Part shown: positions 45,901 to 59,400 of the stretch, piece by piece | How the letters are laid out: every line of letters begins with the position of its first letter | Position numbering within the stretch: the first letter of the stretch is position 1 | Assembly (NCBI RefSeq): GCF_024713975.1 | Contig: NC_091106.1 | Coordinates: 12,255,001-12,319,000, forward strand | Reading direction: 5' to 3' | Source of the DNA: Paralichthys olivaceus | Taxonomy: Eukaryota; Chordata; Actinopteri; Pleuronectiformes; Paralichthyidae | Length of the DNA: 64,000 nt | Position numbers and translations under genes: made by a program | Notes under the pieces: model-generated | The model's database searches: none | Told to the model about the DNA's origin: nothing | What the model saw: only the letters and a program-made list of their open reading frames with translations

Positions 45901-47872
45901 GATTTTAAATGAAAATTGTTGTAGTGCTTTCAAACAGAGCAGACTAATGAAGAGTGTTATTGCCCTTGTGATCAATGCAGTCCTGATTGCCAGTCACTTG
46001 CCATTCATTAACTCTGTACTGAACTCTGTAGATAAATCACTTCACGTGTCTGTCATCTGTGTCTGCTCAGCGTACTTCGGTGCAGCCATCAACAGCTTTG
46101 TCCACGTTGTGATGTACTCGTACTACGGCCTCTCCGCCATCCCAGCCATAAGGCCGTACCTTTGGTGGAAGAAATACATCACACAGTTTCAGCTGGTGGG
46201 TTTATCCTGTGTGCTGTATTATTCATAAAGTACATGCATGGTAAAAAGATAAATGATTGGATTACTGTTACTGATGCATTTATATGTTATTCACTGCTGT
46301 AGTTGGTCGAGCTACGTTTCTCATTCAGCTACATCCTGGACATCTTAGTTTCTTAAAAGCAGTAGAAAGATGTTTTATTGGCAACACTGTGCTAAATCTG
46401 TTTATACTTTTAAAAGCAGTTTACCAAAAGATGCTCTTAAGAGGAGGATTTTACAAGAATGATGAAGGAAGTTGCTGAGATGTTTTCACTATTATGAAAG
46501 AAAGAAAAGAAAAAGTAGCTCACTCTTTACTTCACTCATCTACTTAATTTCTTCACACTACTGCTTCTCCCTTAAACTCTATCATCCTCTTTAATTCATG
46601 GGTTTAAAAACAACTCTGAGTTGTCTTTGGTTTGTGATAATAGTTAACACTCATTTGTCATTGTTGAGCCAGTAATGCTTTTTATATACTATTTACTGCA
46701 GCACCCTTTTAAGCTTTTAATAGGTGTGGGCATGTTTAGCGCGATCCATTTAAGATATTTTAGGCTGTGGATCAATATTACCATTGTGCTCTCTGAGTCA
46801 CCTTCTCACTCCGCCATGTGTCTGCATGTGTGTGTCGTGTTTCCTCCACAGATCCAATTCTTTTTAACTATGTTCCACACATCCTGGGCCGTCATTTGGC
46901 CGTGTGGCTTCCCCTCGAGGTGGCTGTACTTCCAATTCATTTACATGGTCTCACTCATTATCCTTTTCTCAAACTTCTACATTCAGGTCAGTTGATTGTC
47001 AATTATATTATTTATTATATAAATAATATATTATTTATATATTGTTGATTATAAAGCTTGAACAAATGAGTTTTAATGACAAGTGTGGTGATGTGTTCTT
47101 ATTGATTTATATTAAGGTTCATTAAGGGACAAAAACCAACAATGAACTGATCTACTAACAAGTCTTGTCTGTGTATTTAAGGACTGATATAAATTATTCC
47201 TCTTTGAAATACAGCTCCAAAAACCCAATGAACCATATTGTTGCACTGGCTGACATGCTCCTTCATTACCATGAACATGGGCACTGTAGTTTATTCTTTC
47301 AATCCCACATGCACAAGTCCTTCTTTTTCCTCCTGTTTGAGTAACAGTATAAAAACTAGAGTGACCAGATGTTTAATAAAATCACTGAACCAGTTCATCA
47401 TAACATTTGTGACACAGTTTGGAAGAAGAATATAGATATTGCATTGTTGGTTTTAGTATTTTTAGAATATGTTGACTATAAGAATTTAGAGAGAAAACCC
47501 AATCTGTTATTAATTGCATGAATAAAACTGTGTTTAGGTTTTATAATGTTAAAAACGATTTCATTGATTGTTTTTATGTTGATGACTCCAAAATCCTGGG
47601 AAACTAACTCTGCTGACAGGATTATAGATCACTTATTAGTATGTTATTTTGCTCAAATGGTAAAATGTCATTAAAATTATTCCATTTTCCAACTTAATAC
47701 CATGTGTAATAACATGTCCCCTCTGCCTCTCTTTCTCTCACACAAGACGTACAAGAAGCAAAGTACTCTTAAGAAGGGGCAACAGAACGGCTCTGCTGTA
47801 TCGAGAAATGGACATGCAAATGGGACAACGTCTACGGCGAGCACTGCACACAAGAAACTGTGGGTGGATTGA
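39963..47872 (+). CDS. elovl5: Elongation of very long chain fatty acids protein 5, 7 coding exons, 293 aa
   Basis: Exons: 39963-40020, 41110-41297, 43258-43335, 45321-45492, 46071-46195, 46852-46986, 47747-47872, with consistent phase (882 nt with stop). Elovl5 is an ER membrane condensing enzyme that elongates C18 and C20 polyunsaturated fatty acids, the step before desaturation to EPA and [23 protein letters not shown] matches fish Elovl5 N-termini and fixes the start. The diagnostic KLIEFMDT is at about 120-127 and the histidine box HIYHH at 143-147, followed by [24 protein letters not shown] and FSNFYIQTYKK. Several hydrophobic membrane segments are present. The tail is rich in polar residues and ends KKLWVD. 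Fish Elovl5 proteins are about 290-295 aa. NWIACGH replaces the usual NWVPCGH. Elovl2 is excluded by the N-terminus and by synteny with gclc. Confidence 0.95.
40136..40848. mobile_element. Long-TIR MITE in elovl5 intron (Angel-like)
   Basis: The left end (AAAGGATAGTTCAGCCAAAAAT ... GGAGGGGTGGGTGAAGTG ... GAGTCCACAAAACACTT) is inverted at the right end (AAGTGTTTTGTGGACTC ... CACTTCACCCACCCCTCC ... AATTAACCCTTT). The inverted arms are about 100 bp and the total about 713 bp. No transposase ORF is present. The AAAGGATAGTTCA opening resembles the zebrafish Angel MITE from memory. Confidence 0.8.
44401..44790. mobile_element. MITE-like inverted-terminal element in elovl5 intron
   Basis: The left part, TGTATATAAAGACGGACGACATGA, then a block with CATCTTGATCACCCCCTGG, is a sequence I recognise from fish genomes. 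The right end, AATCCATCTTTATAAGC, is an approximate inverted match to the left TATAAAGACGGA. A short related piece, ACTGTATATAAAGATGGACGA, lies at 61577-61597. No coding capacity. Confidence 0.55.
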
Positions 47873-48364
47873 CATTTGAGAACCCGTCACTCGAAGCTCA
47901 CTGTAGTGTGTTAGCTAATGCTGCTAGAGGGTACATGAACCTTCTTATCTAGAAGAGTCTAGCATTCACTAGAGATAGAAAAGCCATACCCAGATGTATA
48001 CAGAGACTATCCATGTTTCCGCTCACTCTGCTACACATGGCATTGAATAATGAAATTGTTATATTTAAAGGACAAGAGATTTGTAATAGCGCTGGGTTTA
48101 AAACAGACTGTCTTAATTCAAGTAGATTTTAAATGATATGATATCAAATTATAAAACCAAGCCATTTCGAATATTGAAACAAATTGAAACTTTTAGCACT
48201 TTGATATACCAAGACCTGGATGACTGAGAATCTCCACAGACATGTACAGAAATGAAAGAAATACCTCAAATCTCCAAAACTGTTTTTCAAGAAATCACCT
48301 CAATATGCAAAATATATTCAAGCGTCACTGGAGACCCACCAAACCCACTGGAGACGGTATTTGT

Positions 48365-48370
48365 AATAAA
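48365..48370 (+). terminator. Candidate polyadenylation signal of elovl5
   Basis: AATAAA about 490 bp after the stop codon. Fish elovl5 can have long 3' UTRs and other hexamers may be used. Confidence 0.35.
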
Positions 48371-49384
48371 TGTTCCACCCAATTCTCTGCGTGCACGATT
48401 GGGTGTGTGTTATGTACACTGGCTGCCTGGAGATTTGCTTTAAATGTTGCTGTTTGAAATCAGCTGAACATATGTATACATGGTTTTTAATGCAAGAGAT
48501 TTGTTTACCTATCTGCACGACATTCCCTGCAGTAAAGAAAGCACACAACACTCGGCGGTCATGTAAACATTAACATATTTAATAATGCACAACGTTCCTT
48601 GTATAATTAATTAATCTGGTATGTAATCAATTGGATTTAAATAGAGTAGCGATACCCAGTGTTATATTGTAGAATGGTTGACTCTGCACAATATTCCCTC
48701 CTCAGGAATACAAAACATTGTATGCATACAGCAATACTGCTTCACACGCAGATCGTCCAAAGATGAAAGCTCCAGTAGGTGTGTTTTATTAAATTCAGTG
48801 ACATCAACCTAAGCGACAATTAAAACAACACAGTATTTATGCTCCTTCATTTGTAACTAGAGCATTTATCTTGTGTCTTGCCTTATCTTATTCCTGCCTG
48901 TGCTGTTACATAATCCTGATTATTGCCCTGTTTAAAACTGAGAGGCATTTTTATGGCAGGTGGTAGCAGCGGAATTCGCATTTTGCTGTATATTTGCAGT
49001 GCAGGGTCTCCAGTTTGGAATATAGAGCCATTTAACCAAAGCAGTGCAATGATTTGTTTCAAAACACAATGTTGGTTGTTGTATTTAATGAGTACAATTT
49101 AAACTCCGTCCACATTAACATTCCCATTCACACTGTTATGTCCACCGCAGCTTTATCCAGTAAATGAGTTTACAACTTGAATTCACTGATATGAATTAGT
49201 TCATTCATAAGAAGCGATACCAAGTAGGTCGGCAATGTACCTGCTTATTAGTCACTATTTAGGTATCACTTTTATCGAGCCAGTATCATACTGAATAATT
49301 CAGTAATGAATACTCAAATACATTATACACACAGAAACAGTTGAAAAAGAGAGGCACACATTATGGATCATAGAATTAGCCACA

Positions 49385-49539
49385 AGGTCCATTTAGTTGA
49401 TGCTCTGGAGCCTTTGTCACATTCACCAACAGATGGATTTTTCCCAGGTGACATTGAAATGTAAAAACTGTAAACTTCATGTTCTGAGGAAGATGACGTG
49501 TTATAATCAAAAGCTCCAGAGCAGCAACTAAATGGACCT
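49385..49539. repeat. Inverted-repeat element (32-nt arms), downstream of elovl5
   Basis: The left arm at 49385-49416 (AGGTCCATTTAGTTGATGCT...) and the right arm at 49508-49539 are reverse complements with two mismatches in 32, enclosing about 91 bp. Probably a small MITE. Confidence 0.75.
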
Positions 49540-52500
49540 CAATCATAGTGGAACAGTTTGGTCAAATACAATCTTTTTCTTTGGATGTTTGTTTGTTTTA
49601 GGTTTGTTTTTTGAGGCTATAGGTTAACATGGTGCCTTCTGGACCAGTTGATTTTGTTTCTAATGTAGCATCTTTCATCTTTTTAATATTCTAAACACAT
49701 GTTGGTCCATTTCAGGATAATAAGCTATGCGTTGGATGTCCTGTTCTAATCCTGTGCCTAACTCTTTATTTTCCTTCTTTTTTTTTTATTGTCTCTTCAA
49801 GATGTTCTAAATGATCATTCTGAGTAACTGGCACATACTAAATGCAATAACGATGTGTATCTCAAGTTGAAGGTATAGTTTTAGAATTGGATTCGATAAG
49901 AAGATCAATACCACTTCCATGAGGTATGATGGTTTTCTCACCTATTGCTCAGCAAGAAAGTGAAAAATCCAATTGTCAGATGATTTTTGCTTCAACATTA
50001 TTCAACATTTTTCTGTGAAGTAAGAACAACAGCCGTTTCATGAGAATGTTTTTTATGGGTACTTTTACTTTCCTTACAGGGACCTGTTGTACGCAGTAAA
50101 GGGTGGTAGAGAAAACACTGTTTGAATTATCAACTGTGAATCTGACACCCTGGTCGCGGCCGCGTTGCTTGACCGAGCTGATTGAATTTAATGAGACTGT
50201 GTGGCCTTAACCACTGAATGAGCATGACATGTTTCTCAAATGTACATGTGACCTACTTTCATGTTCGCTGCATTTGAAATAATCTGAATAATACATGTAG
50301 AGGCCACAGTTTCTCTGTTTGATCAATCTGGACCACTAATATGCTCAGATTACACAATTGGTTTGACAAGCACAGACCAAATTTAACTTCATTCATCATT
50401 TATTTGAATTTCCATTTCCATGTCATCTGGTTCCTCTGTTGAGACGGTGACAGTGGTGAAGCTAATGTTTGAGGGCAGGATAAGCATTTAATTGAAAAGC
50501 AAAAAAAAGTATCAGGTATACTACATACATTTTCTAAAATATTATAATTATATTTTCTGAAATCAGAGATATGTAGGTTGATATGTTCTAACTCATGATT
50601 TACTCTATTTATTAAAAACGATTGTAAAGCTGCTGGTTTCTTTCCTTGATTCAAAGACTTAAAAATAACTTCATGTTTTGGACTTTTAATAGATTGTGAC
50701 AATATCTATGGGCCATGTTTGTCTGCTATGATATGTTAGCATGCTAACAAACTAAACATCATTGCACTAACAAAGTCAGCATGTTTAAGTGATAATGTTA
50801 GCATTCAGCTGAATCCACTTTTTAATGAATAAGATGTCAGGCTAAGTAGCTCTAATACACTGATATTAACTGGAAGTAATGGAGACTATTTTAGAGAAAC
50901 ATGATAGTGTCAACAAATGTTAAAGAAAATATACTATTTTCATTGGTAAACATTATTATTATTATGACAACCAAGAATAAAATGACAAAGTCTATTCAAT
51001 TTCATTTTATTATGTGTATTACTTTCCTGCAACTTGCATAAAATGACTGTGAATAGGTTTGGGGAAATATTGTAAGGAGATTTGGGGGAAATATGAGATT
51101 CAGAGATGAAGACAAAAAAACATTCATAAAGCTCACTTTGTTTATTTTCTCAGGTTTAGATATCTCCATAATATTTAAAAACCTAATTTTCATATTTGGA
51201 AAAAAATGAATAAATGTGATGTATCCAGTTTTGACAAGAGAACAAGAGAAAGACGAGTGGCCTCCAGATGTTTTTTCAGATATTCAAGACTGTATGAATG
51301 TTGAATTATTAAAAATAGTAACACAGGGCTGTTTCCCTCTTGCTAATTCTATATCTAACAAAAATATTAGTATGCATTTGTTTTTTGCCCCTGATCATGT
51401 AAAATCCATCTTTTGTAGTGCTCATAGTTTTAAAGATTTGTTTTGCTGATATAATAAATTGTCACATCATAATCCTGAAAAGCTTTTAATTATTATACTT
51501 CTTCAGAAATGACAGCAGCTTCATTGTTCCACTAAAAATGACACAAAACTATCCTTGGTGTTGTTACTTTTTTCCTTTCTCACTCATTGGTAAGTCCTCT
51601 TTGTGATTGTGGTGATAGTTAGGACAACGTGAGTTAACATGTTTGACTTTAGAGAGAGACATGAGGCCAAAGAGACGCCGCCAAAACCTGCAATTAACGC
51701 CTCTTCCAGTCGAACATGTTTATTTCTGTTTTCTCAGTACTGGTGTCAGCAGCTAACTCTTTGTGAGCAATAATGATAAGACAGGGACTGCAGGAATTCT
51801 TGTCATTTTTGGTAATAATGCCCCAACAGGGTCTGTAAACCTGGTGTGGCGGCTGCTCTCTCAGGCCTGTTGTCTCTACAGTGTGACAGCACCACACCTT
51901 CACTCCCCTCAGTCCTCGACTCTAAAGTGGCATCACTGTGACCTCCTCCTCATCAGTGCTGTGTGCAGACTTGATGCACACAGAGCACACGTTTGGAGGA
52001 CAGAGCAGCTGTTTGTGAGTGTTACGTGTCTGCAGCACAAACAAAGCCTCACTCACTGATTTGACAGAGGCCTTAGTCTTAGAGAGGCCTTAGAGACAGA
52101 GGGGGGCAGGGTGGGAGTCCAGGTTTTTCACTGAAAGCAGTAGAGAAGCAGCATTTATTTGTTTTCTTTATTCTCATCCCAACTGGTCCGAGTCTGTTAA
52201 AAGCAACTGAGAGGGATTTTCAGGAAGCTTTAACCACCAGATCAGTTTGCTGTAGATGTGCATGCCACACTCTGTAGATCAGATCTGTGTACATTTGAAG
52301 TATAAATGATGAATTCATCACAGTGCTGATCAAGTAAACTCTAATCTCATATCACGTATTTTCTCATTTTTCAGGATTTTTAGTGATTAAAATAAATTAT
52401 TCTAAGATGCTTTAGCTCTGACAGATGAAAATTAAACAGGGCCAGTAACAATAAGAACACAAGCATAACATTAAAACAAAGTACAATCTTGTGAAATTCA

Positions 52501-53415
52501 ATTTCAGCATTATATCAAATTTAAGGCTGTAAACAAGAACATCTGTTTTATAGAATTTTATTTTTTCTTTATTTTGTATAGTTTAATTTTCTCCATATTT
52601 TTTCCTTTTCTAACTCATAACAATAGTAGCAACAGCTGTTCATATACACCAGGATTTACTTATTGTAATTTGCTACAGACTATGATTTTCTTTCTTGAAA
52701 AACCAAACCAGCAAGCCACAAATCACTTTTAGCCTAATCCAATACAACTTTCACATTTGTTTTTTTCCCCTCTGCAAATCCTGTTTGATCTGTCCGTGCT
52801 TGGTTCCCAGAAAATCTAATACATGGATTATGACCCTGTGTGTCCTCCGCAAGAAGACAAATGATGCAGAAGTCTGACATCACATCATCAATGTCTTTCA
52901 CTAAGGTTGTGTAATAGGACGTCTAGAATTTCACAGAGATGGATCATATTTTCACATGCAGGATAGCATCAGGGTCGCCGGACGCAAATTTGTCCTTGAG
53001 TGAAGTAAATCCAGTGAAGATATGCGGTTACATATCACTACAGGCATGTTTCATTTTTGTTGTAATAACTTATTCTGAAATGTCCCCAGTGTATTTTTGT
53101 GTTGTGTTTGTCCATACCAGTCATTTAAAATAAAACAAATGACAAGATCATGTTCTGTTCACCACTGATTATTAGAGGGAGAAAGTGCACCATGAGACAA
53201 CAACAGTAGAAACATTCATTGCTCAGAACGGGTGGGGGAAAGGTGGCTAATTATTTTAGCTCTCAGCACATTGCTTTCATTTCTGAAATCAGAAAATAAG
53301 TAGTTCTCTATCATGTAAACCTGAAACATAACATGCTCGCGCGAAGGAAACGTGAGGGTTAAATTAATATATTATCCAGCTGCAGCACAAATTACACCGG
53401 CTGAGAAGTATGCAT

Positions 53416-53421
53416 TTTATT
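53416..53421 (-). terminator. Candidate polyadenylation signal of fbxo9
   Basis: AATAAA on the minus strand (TTTATT on plus), about 52 bp beyond the fbxo9 stop codon. This would give a very short 3' UTR; other signals further on are possible. Confidence 0.45.
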
Positions 53422-53472
53422 AAATGTTGTTTGCTGTGATCTCTGTGGGTCACATGCACGTCTCCATGCTGC

Positions 53473-56400
53473 TTACAGAGGCTGCTCGGAGAAAGCAGTG
53501 TAACTCTTCACACGTGCAAAGGAGAAGGGGGTGTACATCCTGTCCAGGTCAAACGCAGTGACAACCGCTTCCCCGGTCACCCTGAAAACAGGATTCACGT
53601 CAACTTTCAAACAAATAAGTGAAATAATTTGACTGATCCACAATGATGGATGCTTGTGTGTCTTACTTGTAGGTGACGTGACAGGAGTGGTGGATCCACA
53701 CCAGCTTACTGAAACTCTGGCGCCCCCCAGAGGACAGATGCAGTCCCACGTGGAAGATGTGCTCAGACTCGGTGGCTGGGTTCCGCCTGCAGAACCGATT
53801 CTTTTGAAACTCGGACCCTTTCTGTAAAAGAATTATGCAGTTTACAACGTGAGCTTTAAACTGACTGATGAGGGTTTTACTTAAAATGGTTCTTGAAAAA
53901 CTGGGGAAAAGGTAAGTATTTACATGTTACTCAGTAAAATGACACAGTCTTTTACTGAACTGCTGGAATAATTCATTTGTTTCTTTACTTTCTTTACTCA
54001 TGACTTTTTTCTGAATAGTAAGTGGATTGAGTATGAGAGGAAAATTTCAACTTAAATCTAAAATTACTGCAATGCTTAGTCTAAAATTATGAGTATGTAT
54101 ATATTTTTTCTCACCTCCTCCTTTTTCTTGCAGACAACAGCAAAAACTTTGGTTTGATTGTCTGCCTCCTGTGACAGACGGAAATGACCGAGCAGAAGAG
54201 AATCTATTCTGTGAAATGAAAAAATAGGTATTCAGCACAGCAAATCTTTTTTTTTTGCTGAGATAGTAGAAAACTGAGGAGTCTGACCTGGTGTTCCTGG
54301 TACGCAAGCGAGGAATGACGGACAGAGGGTCCTCAGGGGTGGTCAGCATCATGACTTTTCCATCAGGGAAGAACCGGAGGTACCTATGAAAAGAAAGAAC
54401 ACTTAGCTTAGATATCTATACAACTTACAATAAAATATAATGATTAAAGTCAACAATGTGTACCTGTAAAACTCAACATGGTGCCAGGCCCTGTAAAATC
54501 CGTCCAGTGATTGCTCTCCTTGACGAATGTATGATGTCTTGCTGATATAGACACCTGTGAAAATAATATGCAAAGTTCAACATCCAGTAATAGCTTTTCA
54601 CTGGCTGAACAGTGAGGTAGCAGTAGAGCAGTAATTCATTAGTGCACTGGCAGCACCATTTGACCTCATTAACTTACAGAAGCAACATCAAGATCAGTCA
54701 AATACTATTTCTATTGGCAATATTATGCAACTGCAATTTCAGACATTTGATTTTAGATCAAATACATTTTAATTAATAAATTATAAAATGCGTTTGTGGA
54801 TGAGTATCAAAAAAAACCAAATCCAGTGCATTTTTTGTGGTTGTGTTGATCAACAGTGATAATAAAGTCTGTTCTTTTCAGAGCAACCACAGTCGAAACT
54901 GCAGCTTCACACTACATTTTGGACCATGGACCTGGATATATGATACACTAGTTTGATCTGAGAAATATATATTTAATCAGTACTGGTCTCAAACTATGAA
55001 GGAGCAGAGTCTAGATTTGTATTTAATAAAATCATTCATTACCATCAAAACGGACGTGTGGCCTTTGCAGAAACATTTCCCTCCAGGAGTTGAAGGGAAC
55101 AAGTTTGGTGCAGTTCCGTCCCCACACTCGTAAACAGGCTGATCGCCACAGCTCTGGGTCTCTGGAGAGAAATTAAAAGTGATAATGGAGTTGTAAATAT
55201 TGAGTGAACCTAAAAATATATACACATAATTGGATTTTAATAAGTGGGTCTATTGTGCAGAGAAAATGTGACATAAAATGCAATCTCTGTGAAAAACAAA
55301 CTGTTGGTTAACAAACTGTTGGTGAACAAACTGTTGGTGAACAAACTGTTGGTGAACAAACTGTTGGTCAACAAACCGTTGGTCAACAAACTGTTGGTGA
55401 ACAAACTGTTGCACATCTAATCTGTTATGACAGCAGAGCTCACCTTGCACAAATATAAAACCCCCGGCAAACCAAAGAGAGCTGCTCCAGGGCTCGCATG
55501 TCCAGATCACTTGACACAACCCAACGGAATATATACATCAGGATTTCCCGTGGCAAGTCTGCATTCAGATAAATCAGGAAAGAAATTTGTTATAATTAAT
55601 AAAATGTTGTAATGACTTTACATGTTTCAATCTAATAAAACAACAGACAACAGTTTTCTTTACCTGAAATGTGCATCTGAGTCGTTTCCAACTCAGGAGT
55701 GCAGATCTTTGGAAATGAGCTTTCCAAGGTGAATTGCTGCTCAAAGTAGGAAAGCAGATCTTCAATGTCACCTTCAACATCACTGTCCTCCATGCTGCAA
55801 AAAATAAAATGATATGCTCAATTTAAGAAGTGAGACTACTGCTTTTTCTCATTATTGCTGCAAACGATGTCAATCAATTTCCAGACATGGAAAAATAACT
55901 GTCTGACAACTTAAGCATCTGATTCGCTAATTGTTTAAAATATTAACACAGCTATTCTGTTAATAGAGATCAAAATCTAAAAATTAGGATGAAAGGTATC
56001 AGAGTATATTGTCATAACTGTATGCATTCTTGAGTTACATCAAAAATATAGGTTGTGAAATCCAATGATTTTGACTTTTGATCACCACATTCTAATTATT
56101 AAATTCTCGAGTCCAACCGGATGTTTCTGCCAAATCTGAAGGGATTCACTTGATGTGTTTGGGAAAAATAGAGCAGATTTTTTTTCGCTGCGTGTTGAAA
56201 CATTGCAGACTTAGATTAGATGAATCAATAGATGACATCCAAAAAAAGGCAACTTACTAGTTTCCTCCAACTAAATCTGCATCCAGAGGACGGCTGTAGT
56301 TGATTTTAAACTCGATGTCAGGCACAAGCTGCATAGCCATGCGGTAGAACTTGATAGCTGGAAGTTAAGGCATCAAATCATGAATAGGGAAGAAGATGCA

Positions 56401-59400
56401 AATGAAAAAGCTCAAGAAATTGAGCTTTTTGATTTTTCATACTGACTTTACAAACCTAAATGGATTTCAAACTACTTTCTGTTCTATAACCACTGAATTA
56501 AATCATTCACATTTAATTTAAGACAATAACTGATGGTTAGAAATACCTGTTTTAAGAAATATATATTTTGTGGAATTTTCCACGAGCTGATGAACTCTAA
56601 TAATAATAATAAACTTTTGTGTATATAGCACTTTTCAAAAACAGAGTTAACAAAGTGCTTTGACAGCAAAGCAAGAAAAGTAAAGATAAGAGAAACAACA
56701 ATCAGCTGGATGCAATGTAACAAGAAGGCCAGACAACCACGTTTAGGTGGTCGGAAACCAGATAGTGTTCAAATTAAATGAATAAATCACATGAAAACTT
56801 GAACAAATAAAAACAGTAATATGAGAATACAAACAAATCAACAAGAAAAATAAAAAGTGAAAACGAAAAAATAAAAAAAGTAACAACAGGACATCATATG
56901 AAGGTAAGTCTATATAAATGGGTTTTAAAGGTAGTGTGTAGAATTTAGTGACATCTAGTGGTGAAGCTGCATGTTGCACCTGAATATTCCTCATCTCACC
57001 CTCCCCTTCCAAACAGGAAAGAGAACCCAAGTTTTAGTTTGTCCAGTTTGAACGACAGAAAAAACCATGGAGGCCTCCACAAAGAGACCCCCCTCAATGT
57101 AAATATAAAGTATTTAAATATAAAGGGCCCCTTCTAGGCTAAAGAAAACACCAATTCATACAATTTAGATGAAATACACCAGTGAAAACATCACTAGGAT
57201 TATTTCATATTCAATTTCTGCCAAAAAATCCTTTCACCTAAATCTTACACACTGAACCTTTAAGAAATTATTGAAAAGAAGTCGCTGACTCTGTGAGCCT
57301 GTGCACTATGGGACTGGTTCATTTCTAAGAAATCTGTCCTCTCAAACGTACCCTCATAGACAGCTCCATTCTGCTCTTCCTGAACAGCTCTCAAGAACAG
57401 CTCTGTGGCCTGAGGGAAGATGACTCATCTCAGTCATTCCACAGCTCTTTACATTTCAGTGACAGCACTCCACAACACAGAAAGTGATGGACCTAAACCT
57501 TAAGAAATCATTTCGCAACTTACTTTCTCCTCCTGAGCAATTTCCTGGCTCCTCCTCAGACCTTTGGCTCGCAGCAGTCGGTCACTCGCTGCGGAGTTCG
57601 GTTTGAGTTCGGACACCCACTGAGCTCTGAATGCATTGAGCTCCTGCTGCAACACATTTAAAAGTGTCAAAAAAGTCGTGAGCTTCATTGTTCTCATCAA
57701 TGCTTTAGAAAGAAAACTGTGAGAATTGATTCATTAAACAGCTCAACAGAGGAAAGGTACATCATATCCAGAAGGGCTGAGACATAAGTGGAATTCACAT
57801 TAATATCAAATAAAAAATTGTAGAGACTAGAAAACAAAACATTAGTCATGATTTCTCACCTGAAGGTGTGGGTCAGTTGAACCTTCATCTTCATCCTCTA
57901 CTGTTGCTCCAATATCTGCATCTTCTTCAGCCTTTACCACAAAAAGGTGAAGCATTAATTAAATTCATCAAACCTGTTACATTCACATTTTACTCATTTA
58001 TTTACTGCTGCAGTTTTCTGTTAAGTTTTGTATGTGCTGTTTTTTTGCACGTGAGGTTCCCCAGGTGAAAACACTAAGAGTAAATGTTGTGTTGCAAATG
58101 TGTTTTTTGTTTTAAACTCTTGTGATGCACATTCAGTTTATATTATCTGTGTTACATGTTGTTTTTGTAGTCCACTGCACAACCTAGTCACTCAACATTT
58201 CAGTGTGGTGTGTGCATGTCATGAAGATAAATCACCAAATCCCCAATTATTTTTCAGCCATCACATGTGACGTTAGATGAGGGAAATAATGCATTGTAAA
58301 GTATAAAACTGAGGATCTTTACTTATTTTCTTGTCATGCTACTTTATACATTTAGTCCCCAACTAAGTTACTATATCTACAACACTATTTATAGCTAGCT
58401 GTTGTTCAACTTACTTTTTATTACATAAAATGGGGCGATTATTCTGCATTGAATACCTTTAATCACTGTTTTACAGCTCAATCAAGAAATTAATCAGGTC
58501 TGACTTAATATATAATAGTTGAAAATAAGATCCACGTCAATCGAAAGCTGTTTACACAGGACAAATAATCAATAATAAAAGATGTACTTATATAAGCACT
58601 CAGAGGGAGACTGTGTTTGCTTTAAAGGTACAGTGTGTAGAATTTAATGATATCAAGTGGTGAAGTTTCATGTTGCAGCTGAACACCCTTCACCTCACCC
58701 TCCCCTTCCAAACATGAAAAAGAACCTGTGGTAGCTTCAAATGTCATGAAAACTCAAAAGTTGTTTAGTTTGTCCAGTCTGGACTAATGTAAAAAAAAAC
58801 ATGGCCGCCTCCATAGGGAGGACCCCCTCAATGTAAATATAAAGTATTTGAATATAAAGGTTCTTTTCTGGGGTAAAGAAAACTACAATTCATCCAATTT
58901 GGATTTAAAAAAAACTAGTGAAAGCATCCTCAGGATTATTCTACATTAAATAAATAGATCCCTTTCACGTAAATCTTACACACTGGACCTTTAAAGACAT
59001 TTACTAGAAATACATTCATTTCCTGATTATTCTAACAGCTTTGTTAAATTATTAAATTGAATTCTATATATTCTTTCAGTTCAGGACTTTGACATGCCTT
59101 GGAGTACATTTACAGAGTTGTATTAGTGTTTTTACTACAGTAACTGATTCTTTACTGTTCAAAAGCTGTTGACGTTAAAAATAGCTCCGAAAGCCTCTGT
59201 GATAAATCTGAGTGGCTACACACACGGTTATGCTAACACCAGCTAAACTAAATGAACTATTTGTGCTACAGACTCGTGAGTGTCGCTCATAAAATGGACG
59301 TGTCGATAGGTTGAGGTCACAGAAACATGCCACAGTTTGCTCAACAGTTTGTAGTCAATCCCGCGGAGACACGTCGCGCTGGGGGACTACAGGTGGACAC

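Larger units (their letters stand above)
47873..53415. other. elovl5 3' UTR and intergenic DNA to fbxo9
   Basis: The first part is the elovl5 3' UTR, with a candidate polyadenylation signal AATAAA at 48365-48370. The remainder is AT-rich and I find no gene. In human this interval contains GCM1; I looked for a GCM DNA-binding domain among the ORFs and saw none. A 77-codon plus ORF at 51216-51449 has no recognised similarity. An inverted-repeat element lies at 49385-49539. Confidence 0.5.

Noticed and set aside
51216-51449. 77-codon plus ORF downstream of elovl5
   Set aside because: AT-rich, no recognised family and no splice sites that join it to a neighbour; kept only as a mention in the interval entry.
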